This document shows, in pieces, positions 34,073-43,938 of a stretch of DNA of 45,369 nt. The DNA is from Candidatus Poribacteria bacterium (lineage in GTDB: Bacteria > Poribacteria > WGA-4E > JAJDTR01): the NCBI GenBank assembly GCA_022827055.1, contig JAJDTR010000066.1:1-45369 (forward strand), in the 5' to 3' direction. Position 1 is the stretch's first letter. Each line of letters opens with the position of its first letter. A program made the translations under genes and the position numbers. The notes under the pieces are model-generated. The model did not search any database. It saw only the letters and a list, made by a program, of their open reading frames with translations, and was not told where the DNA came from.

Positions 34073-35887
34073 TCAAGCCTGTTTGCCCCGTTCGCTCAAA
34101 TGTTTCCGGATATTTGCGGCTATACCATGAGTGATTCCTTTTACGCAAAGCAATTGGTCTAGGCTTGCGCCGCGAATATTTTCAATAGATCCAAAATGCT
34201 GCAGCAGCGCCTGTTTACGTTTTGTGCCAACGTTAGGAATCTCGTCCAATATGGAGTGGCTCAGTGCCCGAGTGCGTAATTTGCGATGGTAGGCGAGCGC
34301 AAAGCGATGAGCTTCATCGCGCAAATGCTGGATAAGATGAAGGGTTGGATTGTCATGGCGGAGCACAATCGGATCAGGCTGTTTGGGCAGAAATATGTGC
34401 TCAAATCGTTTGGCTAGCCCAATAATTGGAAGATGGCTAAGGTTGAGAGTCTCTAGCGCTTCGCAGGCGGCGCTTAGTTGCCCTTTACCGCCGTCAATCA
34501 AAATGAGATCGGGCAAAGCGTTTTCTTCAATTGCACGCCGCATCCGCCGACTCAACACCTCATTCATCATCGCAAAGTCGTCCTGACCTTTTACGGTGCG
34601 AATCTTGAAACGTCGATACTCCGACTTGGCGGGTGCGCCATCCTCTAGCACCACCATTGAGCCGACGGCAAACTGATTTCCGAGATTGGAAATGTCAAAT
34701 CCTTCGATTCGCTGCGGTGGGCGAGAAAGATTCAGCAATTCCTGTAATTCAATCAAGGCGGGGTTGTCCCCGGCTTTGTAAACGACATGCGTTTCTTTTT
34801 GAGCTAGGATGAGTTCAGCATTCTTCGATGCCATCTCCACTAGCCGGCGCATTCGTCCTTTCTGCGGGATGTGCAAGTTTGTACCGCTACCTCGCTTCTC
34901 GGATAGCCATTTTTGGATTGCCTCCGGCATCTCGGTCTCATTGGGCAACACAATTGTTTTGGGAATGAACGAGGCGTTTTGATAGTATTGTTGCACAAAC
35001 GCTGTCAGAGATTGAATCGGCAATTCGGAATCGACATCGTTTAGAAAGTAGTGTTCCCTGTCTATCAACTTTCCGTCGCGCACCATCAGCACTTGGGCGC
35101 ACGCTTCCGTACCATTGTAGGCGATACCGATTACGTCCTCGTCCGCTGCGGAGACGGTGTCCAAATTCTGTCTAGCGACTGCTTGGTTGACCATATCAAT
35201 ACGGTCACGGTACCTGGCAGCTCCCTCGAAATCTAACACGGCGGCGGCAGACTCCATTTTCTCTTTCAATTCTTGGATAACCTGCCTCGTGTTGCCGCTC
35301 AGAAACCGGCAGACGTTCTGAACAATTTCATCGTATTCGGTAGCATTAATCAGGTTGGCACAGGGACCGGGACAGCGATTGATATGATAGTCCAAACAGA
35401 CTCGATAGGGATTTTCCGACGCTTTCAAGTCAAGACCGCATGTGCGGATCGGGAACACTTTTGTGAGTTGTTTGATTGTCTGACGGATTGCCCGGACGTG
35501 CACAAATGGGCCATAGAATCTGGCGCCGGAATTGTCGGTTTGGCGTGTAACGCTGAGCCTTGGGAAAGGCTCTTGAACGGAAATCTTTAGATAAGGATAG
35601 CGTTTGTCATCCTTCAGTTTGACATTGTAGCGCGGTTGATGTTCCTTGATAAGATTATTCTCAAGAATCAGAGCTTCCACGCTATTTGCCGTAACCACAT
35701 AGTCTACGTCATTGACGTAGCGCATCATTGGCTTAGCCAAGAAATTTGGCTGAGCTGAAGACTGGGAATAAGAAGCGACGCGGTGGCGTAGTGACGAAGC
35801 TTTGCCAACGTAGAGGACTTCGCCCTGTACATTCTTCATCAAATAGACACCGGGGCTAGCAGGGAGATTTTTAAAAGGACTCGCCAT
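34073..35887 (-). CDS. uvrC: UvrABC system protein C
   Basis: A complete UvrC (604 residues), which makes the 3' and 5' incisions around DNA lesions in nucleotide excision repair. The GIY-YIG nuclease domain is at about 10-95 (Y15, Y26, R34, E76), a UVR domain at about 205-240 ('QELKEKMESAAAVLDFEGAARYRDRI') binds UvrB, the RNase H-like nuclease at about 380-540 ('RIEGFDISNLGNQFAVGSMVV', 'PDLILIDGGKGQLSAA', 'DEAHRFALAYHRK') makes the 5' cut, and tandem helix-hairpin-helix motifs close the protein ('LDEIPNVGTKRKQALLQHFGS'). It lies downstream of trmB, 156 bp away, on the same strand. Confidence 0.97.
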   Translation of the reverse strand: MASPFKNLPASPGVYLMKNVQGEVLYVGKASSLRHRVASYSQSSAQPNFLAKPMMRYVNDVDYVVTANSVEALILENNLIKEHQPRYNVKLKDDKRYPYLKISVQEPFPRLSVTRQTDNSGARFYGPFVHVRAIRQTIKQLTKVFPIRTCGLDLKASENPYRVCLDYHINRCPGPCANLINATEYDEIVQNVCRFLSGNTRQVIQELKEKMESAAAVLDFEGAARYRDRIDMVNQAVARQNLDTVSAADEDVIGIAYNGTEACAQVLMVRDGKLIDREHYFLNDVDSELPIQSLTAFVQQYYQNASFIPKTIVLPNETEMPEAIQKWLSEKRGSGTNLHIPQKGRMRRLVEMASKNAELILAQKETHVVYKAGDNPALIELQELLNLSRPPQRIEGFDISNLGNQFAVGSMVVLEDGAPAKSEYRRFKIRTVKGQDDFAMMNEVLSRRMRRAIEENALPDLILIDGGKGQLSAACEALETLNLSHLPIIGLAKRFEHIFLPKQPDPIVLRHDNPTLHLIQHLRDEAHRFALAYHRKLRTRALSHSILDEIPNVGTKRKQALLQHFGSIENIRGASLDQLLCVKGITHGIAANIRKHLSERGKQA

Positions 35888-36043
35888 ATGGAGGTTTATC
35901 CGCCTAATTGGAACACTGGATGAGACAAAATATGGTATGAAGCAGCAAATGACAGGGGCTTAAGCCAACGGCACGCCAAATCGTGTGAAACTGTATTCTT
36001 GGGGAATAGTGGTTGAATGAAAACTGTTCAAAGGGTAACGGTC

Positions 36044-36757
36044 CTAGGCACCAGGTTTTTCAAATACCGCACGGTAAATCTTTCTTCCTTCTGCCAGATA
36101 CTTCATCTCAAAGTTTGATTGAATGTGCTCTTTCTGAATGCACATTGAGGTCGATTCAACAAGACGCGTTGATCGATCAATCCTAAATCGAATTTCGTCG
36201 AAGTATTCGCCGTAATCCGTCACAACATATAGGCGTCCACTGCTTGAATAGAGAGAGCGCTCAATGCCCCGCAGCCATATTTCATTTCTGAAGAGTCGGC
36301 GTTTGTGTTGGCGTTTTTTTGGCCATGGATCGGGAAAATAGACATGATAAGCTTGTACACCCTCCTCTTCGACATAGCATTCGACAAACCGTGCAGCGTC
36401 ACTCCAAGCCAATCGCACATTCGGAAAAAGCGGGCCGTTCAATCTACCTGTATGGAGACCGGTATGTTTAATATGCCTCTGAAATCGCTGCTGTATCCGT
36501 CGAACATACTTCGGCGCACGTTCTACACCTAAGTAATTGATTTCAGGATGCTGCCTTGCGATTTCAAGTAGAAAACGACCTTTTCCGCAGCCAATCTCAA
36601 TCTCAACCGGATTCTCATTTCCGAAGATCGCTTTCCAGCAGATTGGAGGGCAAATGTCATCCAATCTGGTTTTTTCGCCGCTATCAAGGTCAATAATGCA
36701 GGAATCGAACTGTGTGAACTTGTAGTATGTTTCGTTGTAACGAGGCTCTTCGTTCAT
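36044..36757 (-). CDS. trmB: tRNA (guanine-N7)-methyltransferase
   Basis: A TrmB of about 237 residues, which methylates N7 of G46 in the variable loop of tRNAs with S-adenosylmethionine. Motifs: the SAM-binding 'VEIEIGCGKGRFLLEIA', 'NYLGVERAPKYVRRI' and the substrate motif 'VYFPDPWPKKRQHKRRLF'. ATG 36757 is chosen as start; a TTG at 36769 would add four residues and overlaps the end of a small upstream open frame by two bases. The N-terminal 35 residues vary from the family norm. Confidence 0.93.
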   Translation of the reverse strand: MNEEPRYNETYYKFTQFDSCIIDLDSGEKTRLDDICPPICWKAIFGNENPVEIEIGCGKGRFLLEIARQHPEINYLGVERAPKYVRRIQQRFQRHIKHTGLHTGRLNGPLFPNVRLAWSDAARFVECYVEEEGVQAYHVYFPDPWPKKRQHKRRLFRNEIWLRGIERSLYSSSGRLYVVTDYGEYFDEIRFRIDRSTRLVESTSMCIQKEHIQSNFEMKYLAEGRKIYRAVFEKPGA

Positions 36758-36765
36758 TTCTTCAA

Positions 36766-36951
36766 TCAAGGAAATCTAGTCGAGATGCGACGTTCGCCCA
36801 TGTACGTTCCCTCGTTGCTTGAGTCTTTGGGACTGTCATGTTTCAGTGTCAGTTTTCCATTTCTGTCGCACGCTGGGCACTGTCTTGATGTGTAGCAGCA
36901 GCGTTTAGCAGAGTTCCTATGGGGGCGGTAGATTTGGGCTGTCTCGGCCAT
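36766..36951 (-). CDS. Questionable small ORF upstream of trmB
   Basis: A 61-residue open frame just before trmB. It contains a C-C ... C-x2-C pattern (RCCYTSRQCPACDRNG) and starts with 'MAETAQIYRPHRN', faintly like the zinc-binding N-terminus of IS91-type transposases. No ribosome-binding site is visible. It may be a decayed gene or noise. Confidence 0.2.
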   Translation of the reverse strand: MAETAQIYRPHRNSAKRCCYTSRQCPACDRNGKLTLKHDSPKDSSNEGTYMGERRISTRFP

Positions 36952-37060
36952 CAAAAATATAGCATAGCATCCTCCGAAATTCAATATATAGTCATTTACA
37001 ATCATATTTACACATACTTTTATGCGGTTTGATGATTGAAAATTGATGCGATAGACCTAC

Positions 37061-37150
37061 TGTAGGAGCGATCTCCGAATCGCGACCTCCTGTCGGGAGT
37101 AATGAGTGCTCCGAACAGACGACACGTAATAAATTGCGCTGCTACAAATT
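37061..37150. repeat. Two short palindromic repeat modules
   Basis: 37061-37087 holds a GCGAT/ATCGC hairpin inside the frame GTAGGA-N2-GATCT-Y-CGAATC that also occurs at 31756-31786. 37128-37150 contains AAATTGCGCTGCTACAAATT, matching the module at 31674-31694 in its core CGCTGCTA-M-AAATTG. The two lie 40 bp apart, so both module types are found in each cluster. The rest of the gap to 37469 shows no gene. Confidence 0.6.
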
Positions 37151-37469
37151 GAACCAAGCAAATTACACATGTGTAATTCTTAATTGTAACGACTGTAGAG
37201 CAAATTTCGTGCCTTAACGGACGCATCACGGATTAAGCCCTATTTGACAATTAATGCTGAGCGCGCAATAATCGTTCGGATGGAGCATTGCGCGGGTGCG
37301 GAGACGCAAGAGCGATCAAAGAAGTCGAATAGGTTATCGGATGGTGTAAAATTCTGCGGAATCGGGTGCGATTGCCGGGGTTTCAAAATCGCTTTACAAG
37401 GCGCTCATAACGGTGTATAATCCGAATTTTACATACTTTCGACATGGATTCTCCGATCGGCCTTTTTTT

Positions 37470-39221
37470 ATGTTCAGGCAAGTTGGAAGCACTCTGAGAA
37501 TTGTAGCTATTAGTTTATTTTATTTGTTTGCCGTTGCTCAAAGTGTAACTGCAACTACTACGGACATGGACAAGCCGCTGTTTACCGAGATTACCTCGTC
37601 GGTAGGGCTTGAGGATGCTTCCGAGCGGTGGCCCTCCGATGGTACCTACACCTTGCCGGAGATCATGGGAGGCGGGGTTGCACTTCTCGATTACGACAAC
37701 GATGGCGACCTTGACCTACTCCAAATCCGATCTCTCCTTTTCCGGGAACCAACCGGCGATGCGGAGCGACCTACAACGGAAATCTCTAACGGGCTCCAAA
37801 AAGAGCTATTCTGGACACACTTTCGACTCTTCCAACAGCAGTCAAACGGTATATTCTCGGACGTCACGGATGTCAGCGGTTTAAACGATGCAGGTTATGG
37901 ACAGGGGGTGGCGGTTGGAGACACCGACAATGACGGAGATTTGGACTTATACGTTACCAACTATGGTCCCGACGCCTTCTATCGAAACAACGGTGACGGC
38001 ACTTTCGTCAATGCTACGGAGTCCGCAGGATTTTCGGCAGGCGGTTGGAGCACGTCCGCCGCATTTTTGGACTACGATGCGGACGGATATCTCGATCTTT
38101 ACGTGGCCCGCTATCTTCACTTTGACCCCGCCGTCTCCTGCCAAAGGCTAAGTGACGCCCGCGACTATTGCGGTCCTCAGAGCTTTGAGGGCATACCGGA
38201 TTCACTCTACCGGAATAACGGCGACGGTAGTTTCAGCGACGTTACTACCGATGTAGGAATCGTTTCGTCAGACAAAGGACTGGGCGTTGTATGTGCCGAC
38301 TTCACCTCGGATGGTTGGGTGGATTTGTATGTTGCGAACGACGGAGAGGCGAATCGACTCTGGGTCAACTCGGGATCGGGCACATTTGTCGATGAAGCCA
38401 TTATACGCGGACTGGCATTCAACACTCACGGCAAAGCGGAAGCCAGTATGGGGATCACTGTTGGAGACGCCGATCGCGATGGCGAACTTGACCTGTTCAT
38501 GACACATTTTTTTAGGGAGACCAACACTCTCTATGTCGCCTCGTCGTATGGGATATTCAGCGACGCTACCGATAGTTCCGGTTTCGCGGGAATAGATTTG
38601 CCGTTTACCGGATTTGGGTGTGGATTTTTCGATTTCGATCACGATGCCGATCTTGACATTGCGCTTGTCAACGGACGGGTGATGCGCGGTCCCGTCCTGC
38701 CTGGAGCCAACCTCGGCAATTTCTGGAACCCGTACGCGGAGCCTAATTTGCTATTTGAAAATAACGGACAGGGGCAGTTCTCCGACGTAGGTGCGCGCGG
38801 CGGAAAATTCACCTCGCAGGTCGAGATTAGCCGCGGACTAGCCTTCGGCGACATTGACCGCGATGGAGACCTCGACTTCGTCGTCGGAAACATCTGGGGG
38901 GCGCCGCGGGTTTTCAGAAATGATGCGCCTGCGCCCGGCACACATTGGTTATCGGTCCGAGCCATGACGGGCAACCGTGACGCCATTGGCGCGCAAGTGA
39001 CGGTCGTGGCGGCGAAAATGAAATTCGTGGGACTCGCGCTGCCTGCCTACAGCTACCTCAGCAGCAGCGATTGCAAAGCGCACTTTGGGTTGGGAGACAT
39101 CGAGAAAATTGACGCGATTGAAGTCGTGTGGCCCGATGGCAATCAAGAACGGTTCAGCGTACCCGGCGTGGACCGCGTGATAACGGTTCGGCAAGGGGAA
39201 GGTGAGGCCCTGGGAAGCTAG
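37470..39221 (+). CDS. Secreted FG-GAP/VCBS-repeat protein with ASPIC/UnbV domain
   Basis: A 583-residue exported protein. ATG 37470 starts a clear signal peptide (a GTG 19 codons earlier would bury it). Then follow seven to eight FG-GAP/VCBS-like units with calcium-binding D-x-D-x-D-G-x-x-D loops ('DYDNDGDLDL', 'DTDNDGDLDLYV', 'DYDADGYLDLYV', 'DADRDGELDLF', 'DIDRDGDLDFVVG'), likely building a beta-propeller. The last 100 residues are an ASPIC/UnbV domain ('GAQVTVVAAKMKFVGLALPAYSYLSSSDCKAHFGLGDIEKIDAIEVVWPDG'). Proteins with this layout (CRTAC1-like) are secreted, calcium-dependent and presumed adhesive. It stands alone. Confidence 0.9.
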   Translation: MFRQVGSTLRIVAISLFYLFAVAQSVTATTTDMDKPLFTEITSSVGLEDASERWPSDGTYTLPEIMGGGVALLDYDNDGDLDLLQIRSLLFREPTGDAERPTTEISNGLQKELFWTHFRLFQQQSNGIFSDVTDVSGLNDAGYGQGVAVGDTDNDGDLDLYVTNYGPDAFYRNNGDGTFVNATESAGFSAGGWSTSAAFLDYDADGYLDLYVARYLHFDPAVSCQRLSDARDYCGPQSFEGIPDSLYRNNGDGSFSDVTTDVGIVSSDKGLGVVCADFTSDGWVDLYVANDGEANRLWVNSGSGTFVDEAIIRGLAFNTHGKAEASMGITVGDADRDGELDLFMTHFFRETNTLYVASSYGIFSDATDSSGFAGIDLPFTGFGCGFFDFDHDADLDIALVNGRVMRGPVLPGANLGNFWNPYAEPNLLFENNGQGQFSDVGARGGKFTSQVEISRGLAFGDIDRDGDLDFVVGNIWGAPRVFRNDAPAPGTHWLSVRAMTGNRDAIGAQVTVVAAKMKFVGLALPAYSYLSSSDCKAHFGLGDIEKIDAIEVVWPDGNQERFSVPGVDRVITVRQGEGEALGS

Positions 39222-39598
39222 ACTATACTTAGGCTCTATTGACATTTCATCGCAACAGATGATAAAAGTTTGCGCACAACGTGTGGTCTTTTTTAGGCGT
39301 TGAAGTTTCCACACCATTGGTCGTACATTGACGTCCACCGCGGAGCTTTGTAGTCCGATTCTCCCAATCAACAATAGAGTGTCGAGATCTAAATTTCGCC
39401 CTACAATCTGAACTGATTGATACGGTTTCGTTTTTCCAACCCCTTTTGAACAGCGGCCCAAGAGACCTCGCTCCTATGATTAGACACACATTACACAAAT
39501 GTTAACAGAACCTAACTGAATGATTGGCAATATCCGCAATTATTGCCGGGGAAATCAAGCTAGCAAATACGAGGTGGAAAGCACAGGTGAGTATTCCG
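39222..39598. other. Intergenic region before PhyH gene 2
   Basis: A 377-bp gap. TTGACA at 39239-39244 with GATAAA at 39261-39266 (16-bp spacer) is a possible promoter. A minus-strand open frame (39247-39498) shows no family signature and may be a remnant. Confidence 0.35.
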
Positions 39599-40378
39599 AT
39601 GACGGGCGGAGATTGGGAGGTAGAGACCGCTGTTAGCGATGAGCAAGTGGATTTCTACCGTGAGCACGGCTATCTGAAGTTTGGACATATTTTCTCAAAG
39701 TCGGAATTGAGTAAACTGCGTGAACACGTCGATGGCATGATTGCCTCGCTGCCTGAAGACAAACGACCGGAGCAGATGGATGTACCGCATTTCGATAATC
39801 CGTTCCTGTTCAACTACCTAGCGCACCCGCGCGTATTGAATGTAATAGAACGGTTCATCGGTCCGGATATTGTTCTGTGGTCGAGCCATTTTATCAGTAA
39901 ACGTTCCGGTGACGGCTTGGCGGTGCCTTGGCATCAAGACGGTGTATATTGGGGAGAGCGACTGGAGCCAATGCGCGTAATCACCATGTGGCTGGCGGTT
40001 GACGAGTCGCTGGTTACTAATGGGTGTATGCGAGTAATCGCCGGAAGCCATAAGTTTAGAGATCGACGGTATGAAGAGGTTGACAACCACGACGAAAACT
40101 TGTTCCATAATGAAGTTGTCGCGGATGACATCGATCCGTCAAGAATTGTGGATTTGGAGTTACGGATCGGAGAATGTCACTTCCATGACGGTTTTACCAT
40201 TCACGGTTCCAACCCCAACACCTCCCAAAGGCGTCGATGCGGTTACACCATGCGTTATATGCCAGCGACGGTTCGTTGCAACGACCCCGTGTTGAATCCC
40301 AGCCATCACATCTATCTCTTGAGCGGCGAGGACCGAACCGGCGGCTCGAACATATACACGCCTTTGCCAACAGGGTAG
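39599..40378 (+). CDS. Phytanoyl-CoA dioxygenase (PhyH) family protein 2
   Basis: A 259-residue iron(II)/2-oxoglutarate dioxygenase. The iron triad is H112-x-D114 ('PWHQDGVYWG') and H202 ('GFTIHGSNPN'); Arg211-213 follows at the spacing needed for 2-oxoglutarate. ATG 39599 is chosen because AGGTGAG at 39585-39591 lies 7 nt before it; a TTG at 39524 would add 25 residues without family similarity. It shares the family but little sequence with the protein at 30659. It heads a plus-strand run of five metabolic genes; the next starts 69 bp later. Confidence 0.9.
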   Translation: MTGGDWEVETAVSDEQVDFYREHGYLKFGHIFSKSELSKLREHVDGMIASLPEDKRPEQMDVPHFDNPFLFNYLAHPRVLNVIERFIGPDIVLWSSHFISKRSGDGLAVPWHQDGVYWGERLEPMRVITMWLAVDESLVTNGCMRVIAGSHKFRDRRYEEVDNHDENLFHNEVVADDIDPSRIVDLELRIGECHFHDGFTIHGSNPNTSQRRRCGYTMRYMPATVRCNDPVLNPSHHIYLLSGEDRTGGSNIYTPLPTG

Positions 40379-40447
40379 TGAGGGGGGCACAAGATAACGA
40401 GAATACAGTTTCAGGTACGGTTGTCATGAGTTGAGGCAGATCGTCAA

Positions 40448-41614
40448 ATGATCGATATAGCCATCGTTAATCCAAGTTTGTCTCCCGCGAAGTGTGCAGA
40501 GGTCGGCGTAAGAAAGATCATTTCCACCTTCTATGAAGGAGTACTGAAAAGCCATGAGTGGTTGAGGTGCCGCAAACCGGCGGGAGCGGCGGACATCGAA
40601 TATTATGGACAATATCCGTGCGGCGAGTCTAGAGAATTGCTCCGTGATCTTAGCCAAGAGGCACATCAGGCAGGAGTCGAGGTGCATCCCTATACTCTTG
40701 TGGCTGTAGCGGGCGTGTGGACGGGTTCACGTCGAGCGATCCCGCGCAACATCGTGCCTGATGGCAGGATTCCCCGATTCGCGGTTGAGAATCCGGAGTA
40801 CATGTCCAAAGCGCGCGACGGGCGCAGTTGGCTTGACTGGGAGGTTGGCGAACAGGTGCTGGGTTACGATGTCGGCTATATGTCTCTCGCGTATCCCGAA
40901 GTCCGAGACTATGTCAGAGCAGCGCTTGTGGCATATGTGCAGGAATTTGGAGCAGATGGCGTACAATTGGAATTTGTGCAAGTATTGGCGGAGGGCGAAG
41001 AGGTATGGCCGCTGGGTTACGACGCCCCCGCTATTGCCGAATACACCGAAGCCCATGGAGTAAACCCGCACCAAATTGAGGACGAGGACGAAGTGTGGAC
41101 ACGCCTGCGTGCGAGCTACTACACTCAACTGATGAGAGAGCTGAGAGATGATTTGTCGAGGCTAGGTAGAAAAGTCGAGATTTCGGTTGCCACCGAGGGG
41201 ATCTGGGCTGATCCGGACAGTGCCTACAAGCTGATGTTAGACTGGCCCGCCTGGGTTGAGGAGGGGTTGGTCGATGCATTGCACCCAAGATTTTGGATTA
41301 TGGACCCTCACTATCCGTTAAGTTACCCAAACAGCGACACCGGTTCATGGTATGTAAATCCGGCTAGAATCGGGAAAGAGATTTCCACGGTGAAAGAGGT
41401 CGTTGGGGAACGTTGCGACATTTACGGTACAGTGTTAGGCAAGAATGGCAGTGGCGGTATGCCGGTTGGAGACTTGGTTGAACGTACTCTCGCAGCGGCA
41501 AAGGCGATGATCGAATCGGGTGCGGACGGTTTCAGTACCTATGTAGATGAACACGTAATGGCGGAATGTTCGTTCTGGAGAGCGATTAACCAAATACACA
41601 CAGAAAGGGTTTGA
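40448..41614 (+). CDS. Family 10 glycosyl-hydrolase-like (GHL10) protein
   Basis: A 388-residue protein that looks like a GHL10/DUF187-type TIM barrel. Visible are 'GVEVHPYTLVAV', 'AYPEVRDYVRAALVAYVQEFGADGVQLEFVQ' (strand with acidic residues after 'GVQLEF'), 'VEISVATEGIW' and 'LVDALHPRFWIMD'. Related proteins are thought to cleave or bind glycans, but catalytic activity is rarely shown. It has no signal peptide, so it is predicted cytoplasmic, which is unusual for a glycosidase and suggests small intracellular substrates. It follows the PhyH gene by 69 bp; 226 bp separate it from the next gene. Confidence 0.6.
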   Translation: MIDIAIVNPSLSPAKCAEVGVRKIISTFYEGVLKSHEWLRCRKPAGAADIEYYGQYPCGESRELLRDLSQEAHQAGVEVHPYTLVAVAGVWTGSRRAIPRNIVPDGRIPRFAVENPEYMSKARDGRSWLDWEVGEQVLGYDVGYMSLAYPEVRDYVRAALVAYVQEFGADGVQLEFVQVLAEGEEVWPLGYDAPAIAEYTEAHGVNPHQIEDEDEVWTRLRASYYTQLMRELRDDLSRLGRKVEISVATEGIWADPDSAYKLMLDWPAWVEEGLVDALHPRFWIMDPHYPLSYPNSDTGSWYVNPARIGKEISTVKEVVGERCDIYGTVLGKNGSGGMPVGDLVERTLAAAKAMIESGADGFSTYVDEHVMAECSFWRAINQIHTERV

Positions 41615-41840
41615 GCAAAATTTTTGAATTTAGGCTTAATTTATTGAGCGACCTAGATAGGTAGGATTGGAAACCTGGACGATTTCCTTCCACGCCATCT
41701 TCGAAATTTTATGTGGAGTTTGTTTTCAAAGCTTGCGTAGTGGCCACAGACCCATTCTAAGAATAGGCGTTTTCCGCGGTCCAGTTCCCAAGCGTTTTCA
41801 AACAACTTGGTTCTCTTTCACAACCACTGAGGAATGAACT

Positions 41841-42638
41841 ATGAGCACTTTTTCCATGCATGATGTTCAGCGATATGCCGTACCTAGAGGAGCCGTAGCG
41901 CTCTGGTGGCTGGGGCAAGCGGGATTCATCATCAAGAGTCCCTCAGGGAAAATTATTGCCCTCGACCCGTATCTGACAAATTCTTGCAAAGCGCTTGGCG
42001 AGGAAGTTGGGTTCAACATGGATCGGTTGGTGCCGCCGCCGCTTTCGCCCGAAGACTTGGTTGGTATCGATCTCTATCTGATGACGCACAGCCACCAGGA
42101 TCACCTCGATCCTGAAACGCTAAGCGGATATCGCGCGGCAGGTGGACAGGGACCCTACGCCGCACCGGCGGAAACGATCGAGAAACTGGAAGAACTCGGC
42201 GTGCCAGTCGACCAAACGACCATGGTATGGCCCAACAAAATCTTTGCAGTGGGTGATATAACCCTGCGTACGACGTTTGCGATTCCATTCGGTGGAGACG
42301 ACCTGACCCATGTCGGCTATCTCGCCTTCATTTCAGGTGGACCAACGGTCTATTTTACAGGCGATACCGCGTATCACGATTTGATCGCCACTAGCGTGGC
42401 TGAACATCAACCGGACGTGATGGTGACGGTGATTAATCCCGCGTTCCGCAACCTTGCCCCCGGCGAAGCGGCTCTGCTAGCAAAACAGATCGATGCGAAG
42501 GTTGTTATCCCTTGTCACCATGACCTTTTCCCGGACAACCAACAACCGCCGCAGCTGCTTCGTACCAACCTCCGCATTCTTGAGATTGGAGATCGGTATC
42601 AACTACTTGAACATGGAAAACCGTATCTTTACCCATAG
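41841..42638 (+). CDS. UlaG-like MBL-fold metallo-hydrolase
   Basis: A 265-residue metallo-beta-lactamase-fold enzyme close to UlaG (L-ascorbate-6-phosphate lactonase). It starts with 'ALWWLGQAGFIIKSPSGKIIALDPYLTNS' as UlaG does. The metal site is 'THSHQDHLD' (H83, H85, D87, H88), with 'YFTGDTAYH' and 'VIPCHHDLFPDN' for the remaining ligands. UlaG opens the lactone ring of ascorbate 6-phosphate; the actual substrate here may be another sugar lactone. GAGG lies 8-9 nt before the ATG. The other ula genes are not visible. Confidence 0.82.
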   Translation: MSTFSMHDVQRYAVPRGAVALWWLGQAGFIIKSPSGKIIALDPYLTNSCKALGEEVGFNMDRLVPPPLSPEDLVGIDLYLMTHSHQDHLDPETLSGYRAAGGQGPYAAPAETIEKLEELGVPVDQTTMVWPNKIFAVGDITLRTTFAIPFGGDDLTHVGYLAFISGGPTVYFTGDTAYHDLIATSVAEHQPDVMVTVINPAFRNLAPGEAALLAKQIDAKVVIPCHHDLFPDNQQPPQLLRTNLRILEIGDRYQLLEHGKPYLYP

Positions 42639-42773
42639 GGTTGAATCTCTGCCCACGGCCATGAGCATGACATGTAGTATATAGCGCTCCGGTGCGGGCA
42701 TCTCAGTGGAATACAACCCGCCCGAACTAACCCGAGCATACCATCGGTGATGTTCGCAACATTCCATGTTTCT

Positions 42774-43865
42774 ATGCCGCACAAGACCTATTCAGTGGTG
42801 GCAGTTGCCACACAGACGATCAAAATTCAATCGTTCGACATCCCTACTATAGCCGAAGACGACGGTTTGCTGAAAGTGGAGATGTGCGGCGTATGCGGGA
42901 GCGATCCCCGCATCTTACAGTGGACCGACCCCGAAAGATTCCCGCTTATCATGGGTCACGAAGTCCTCGGACACATTGAGGAAATTGGGAATCAAGCGTC
43001 CGAGAGATGGGGCGCAAAAAAAGGAGATCGAGTCGTCGTTGAGCACCTCTTTGGATGCGGACACTGCCGCATGTGCTTGATCGGCGAATACCGTTTCTGT
43101 TCTGAACATCTTGGCTACGGCGGTACCATCCCGTCAACCGTCCCGCCCCATCTCTGGGGCGCCTACGGCGAATTTATGTATCTTGCCCCTAATTCACGGG
43201 TGCATCGCATCGCCGAGGATGTTCCGGCTGAAGCCGCAGCCATGACCTGTGCTAACATTGGGAACGGGATCCGCTGGGTAGGTACTAAGGGCGGCGTTTC
43301 CGTGGGGGATACCGTAGTTATCATCGGGCCGGGAGGTCAAGGCCTAGCTGCGGTACTGGCCGCTCATGAGGCGGGGGCTGCACAGATTATAGCGATTGGT
43401 CTAACCCAAGACAGTCATCGTTTCGAGGTTGCAAGACAATTTGGTGCAACCCATCTCATCGATTTGCAGGTCGAGAATCCCGTGGAAAGAGTGCGCGAAC
43501 TCACGGACGGTACGTTAGCCGATGTTGTGATGGACCTTACTGGCGCTGTCAGTTCCGTGCCATTGTCACTGGAGCTTGTGCGCCCCATGGGCACTGTTGT
43601 ATTGGGATCCAACACGGGAGAGGCACCGGTTTCGCTCGTAACCAGCAAAATCGCGGCGAAGGAAATACGCTATCAGGGCGTGAACACCCACGACACTCCT
43701 GCCGTACGGTCAGCAATCAAACTCGTGGAGTCTCGGCGATATCCTATTGAAAACATGGTCACGCACTACTTTGGATTGGAGGAAGCGGAAACCGCTGTGC
43801 GTGCGGCAGCCGGAGAGATTCGATTGGACGCGTTCATAAAGGGCGTGATTGTACCCAATCTTTAA
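42774..43865 (+). CDS. Zinc-binding alcohol/polyol dehydrogenase
   Basis: A medium-chain dehydrogenase of about 363 residues. The catalytic zinc site starts at 'MCGVCGSDPRI' and 'MGHEVLGHIEEIG'; the structural zinc loop is 'GCGHCRMCLIGEYRFC' (four Cys). The NAD(P)-binding fold shows 'VVIIGPGGQGLAAVLAAHEAGA'. Family members oxidise polyols, sugars or alcohols. ATG 42774 is chosen because it gives the usual distance to the catalytic Cys; ATG 42750 would add eight residues. It is 135 bp after the UlaG-like gene and 73 bp before the next one. Confidence 0.88.
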   Translation: MPHKTYSVVAVATQTIKIQSFDIPTIAEDDGLLKVEMCGVCGSDPRILQWTDPERFPLIMGHEVLGHIEEIGNQASERWGAKKGDRVVVEHLFGCGHCRMCLIGEYRFCSEHLGYGGTIPSTVPPHLWGAYGEFMYLAPNSRVHRIAEDVPAEAAAMTCANIGNGIRWVGTKGGVSVGDTVVIIGPGGQGLAAVLAAHEAGAAQIIAIGLTQDSHRFEVARQFGATHLIDLQVENPVERVRELTDGTLADVVMDLTGAVSSVPLSLELVRPMGTVVLGSNTGEAPVSLVTSKIAAKEIRYQGVNTHDTPAVRSAIKLVESRRYPIENMVTHYFGLEEAETAVRAAAGEIRLDAFIKGVIVPNL

Positions 43866-43938
43866 TACCGGTCCGTGGCATAGCCGAGTGCCGAGCACCA
43901 TCTCCGACCGACCACTTTGGCGCAAGGAATCTGGACAT

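Noticed and set aside
39247..39498. Minus-strand open frame of 83 residues between the ASPIC and PhyH genes
   Set aside because: No recognisable domain and no ribosome-binding site; may be a decayed fragment but cannot be supported.
41641..41690. Possible further copy of an intergenic repeat (GGTAGGATTGGAAACCTGG)
   Set aside because: Resembles the other modules only in GTAGGATTG and lacks a good stem; too weak without genome-wide comparison.
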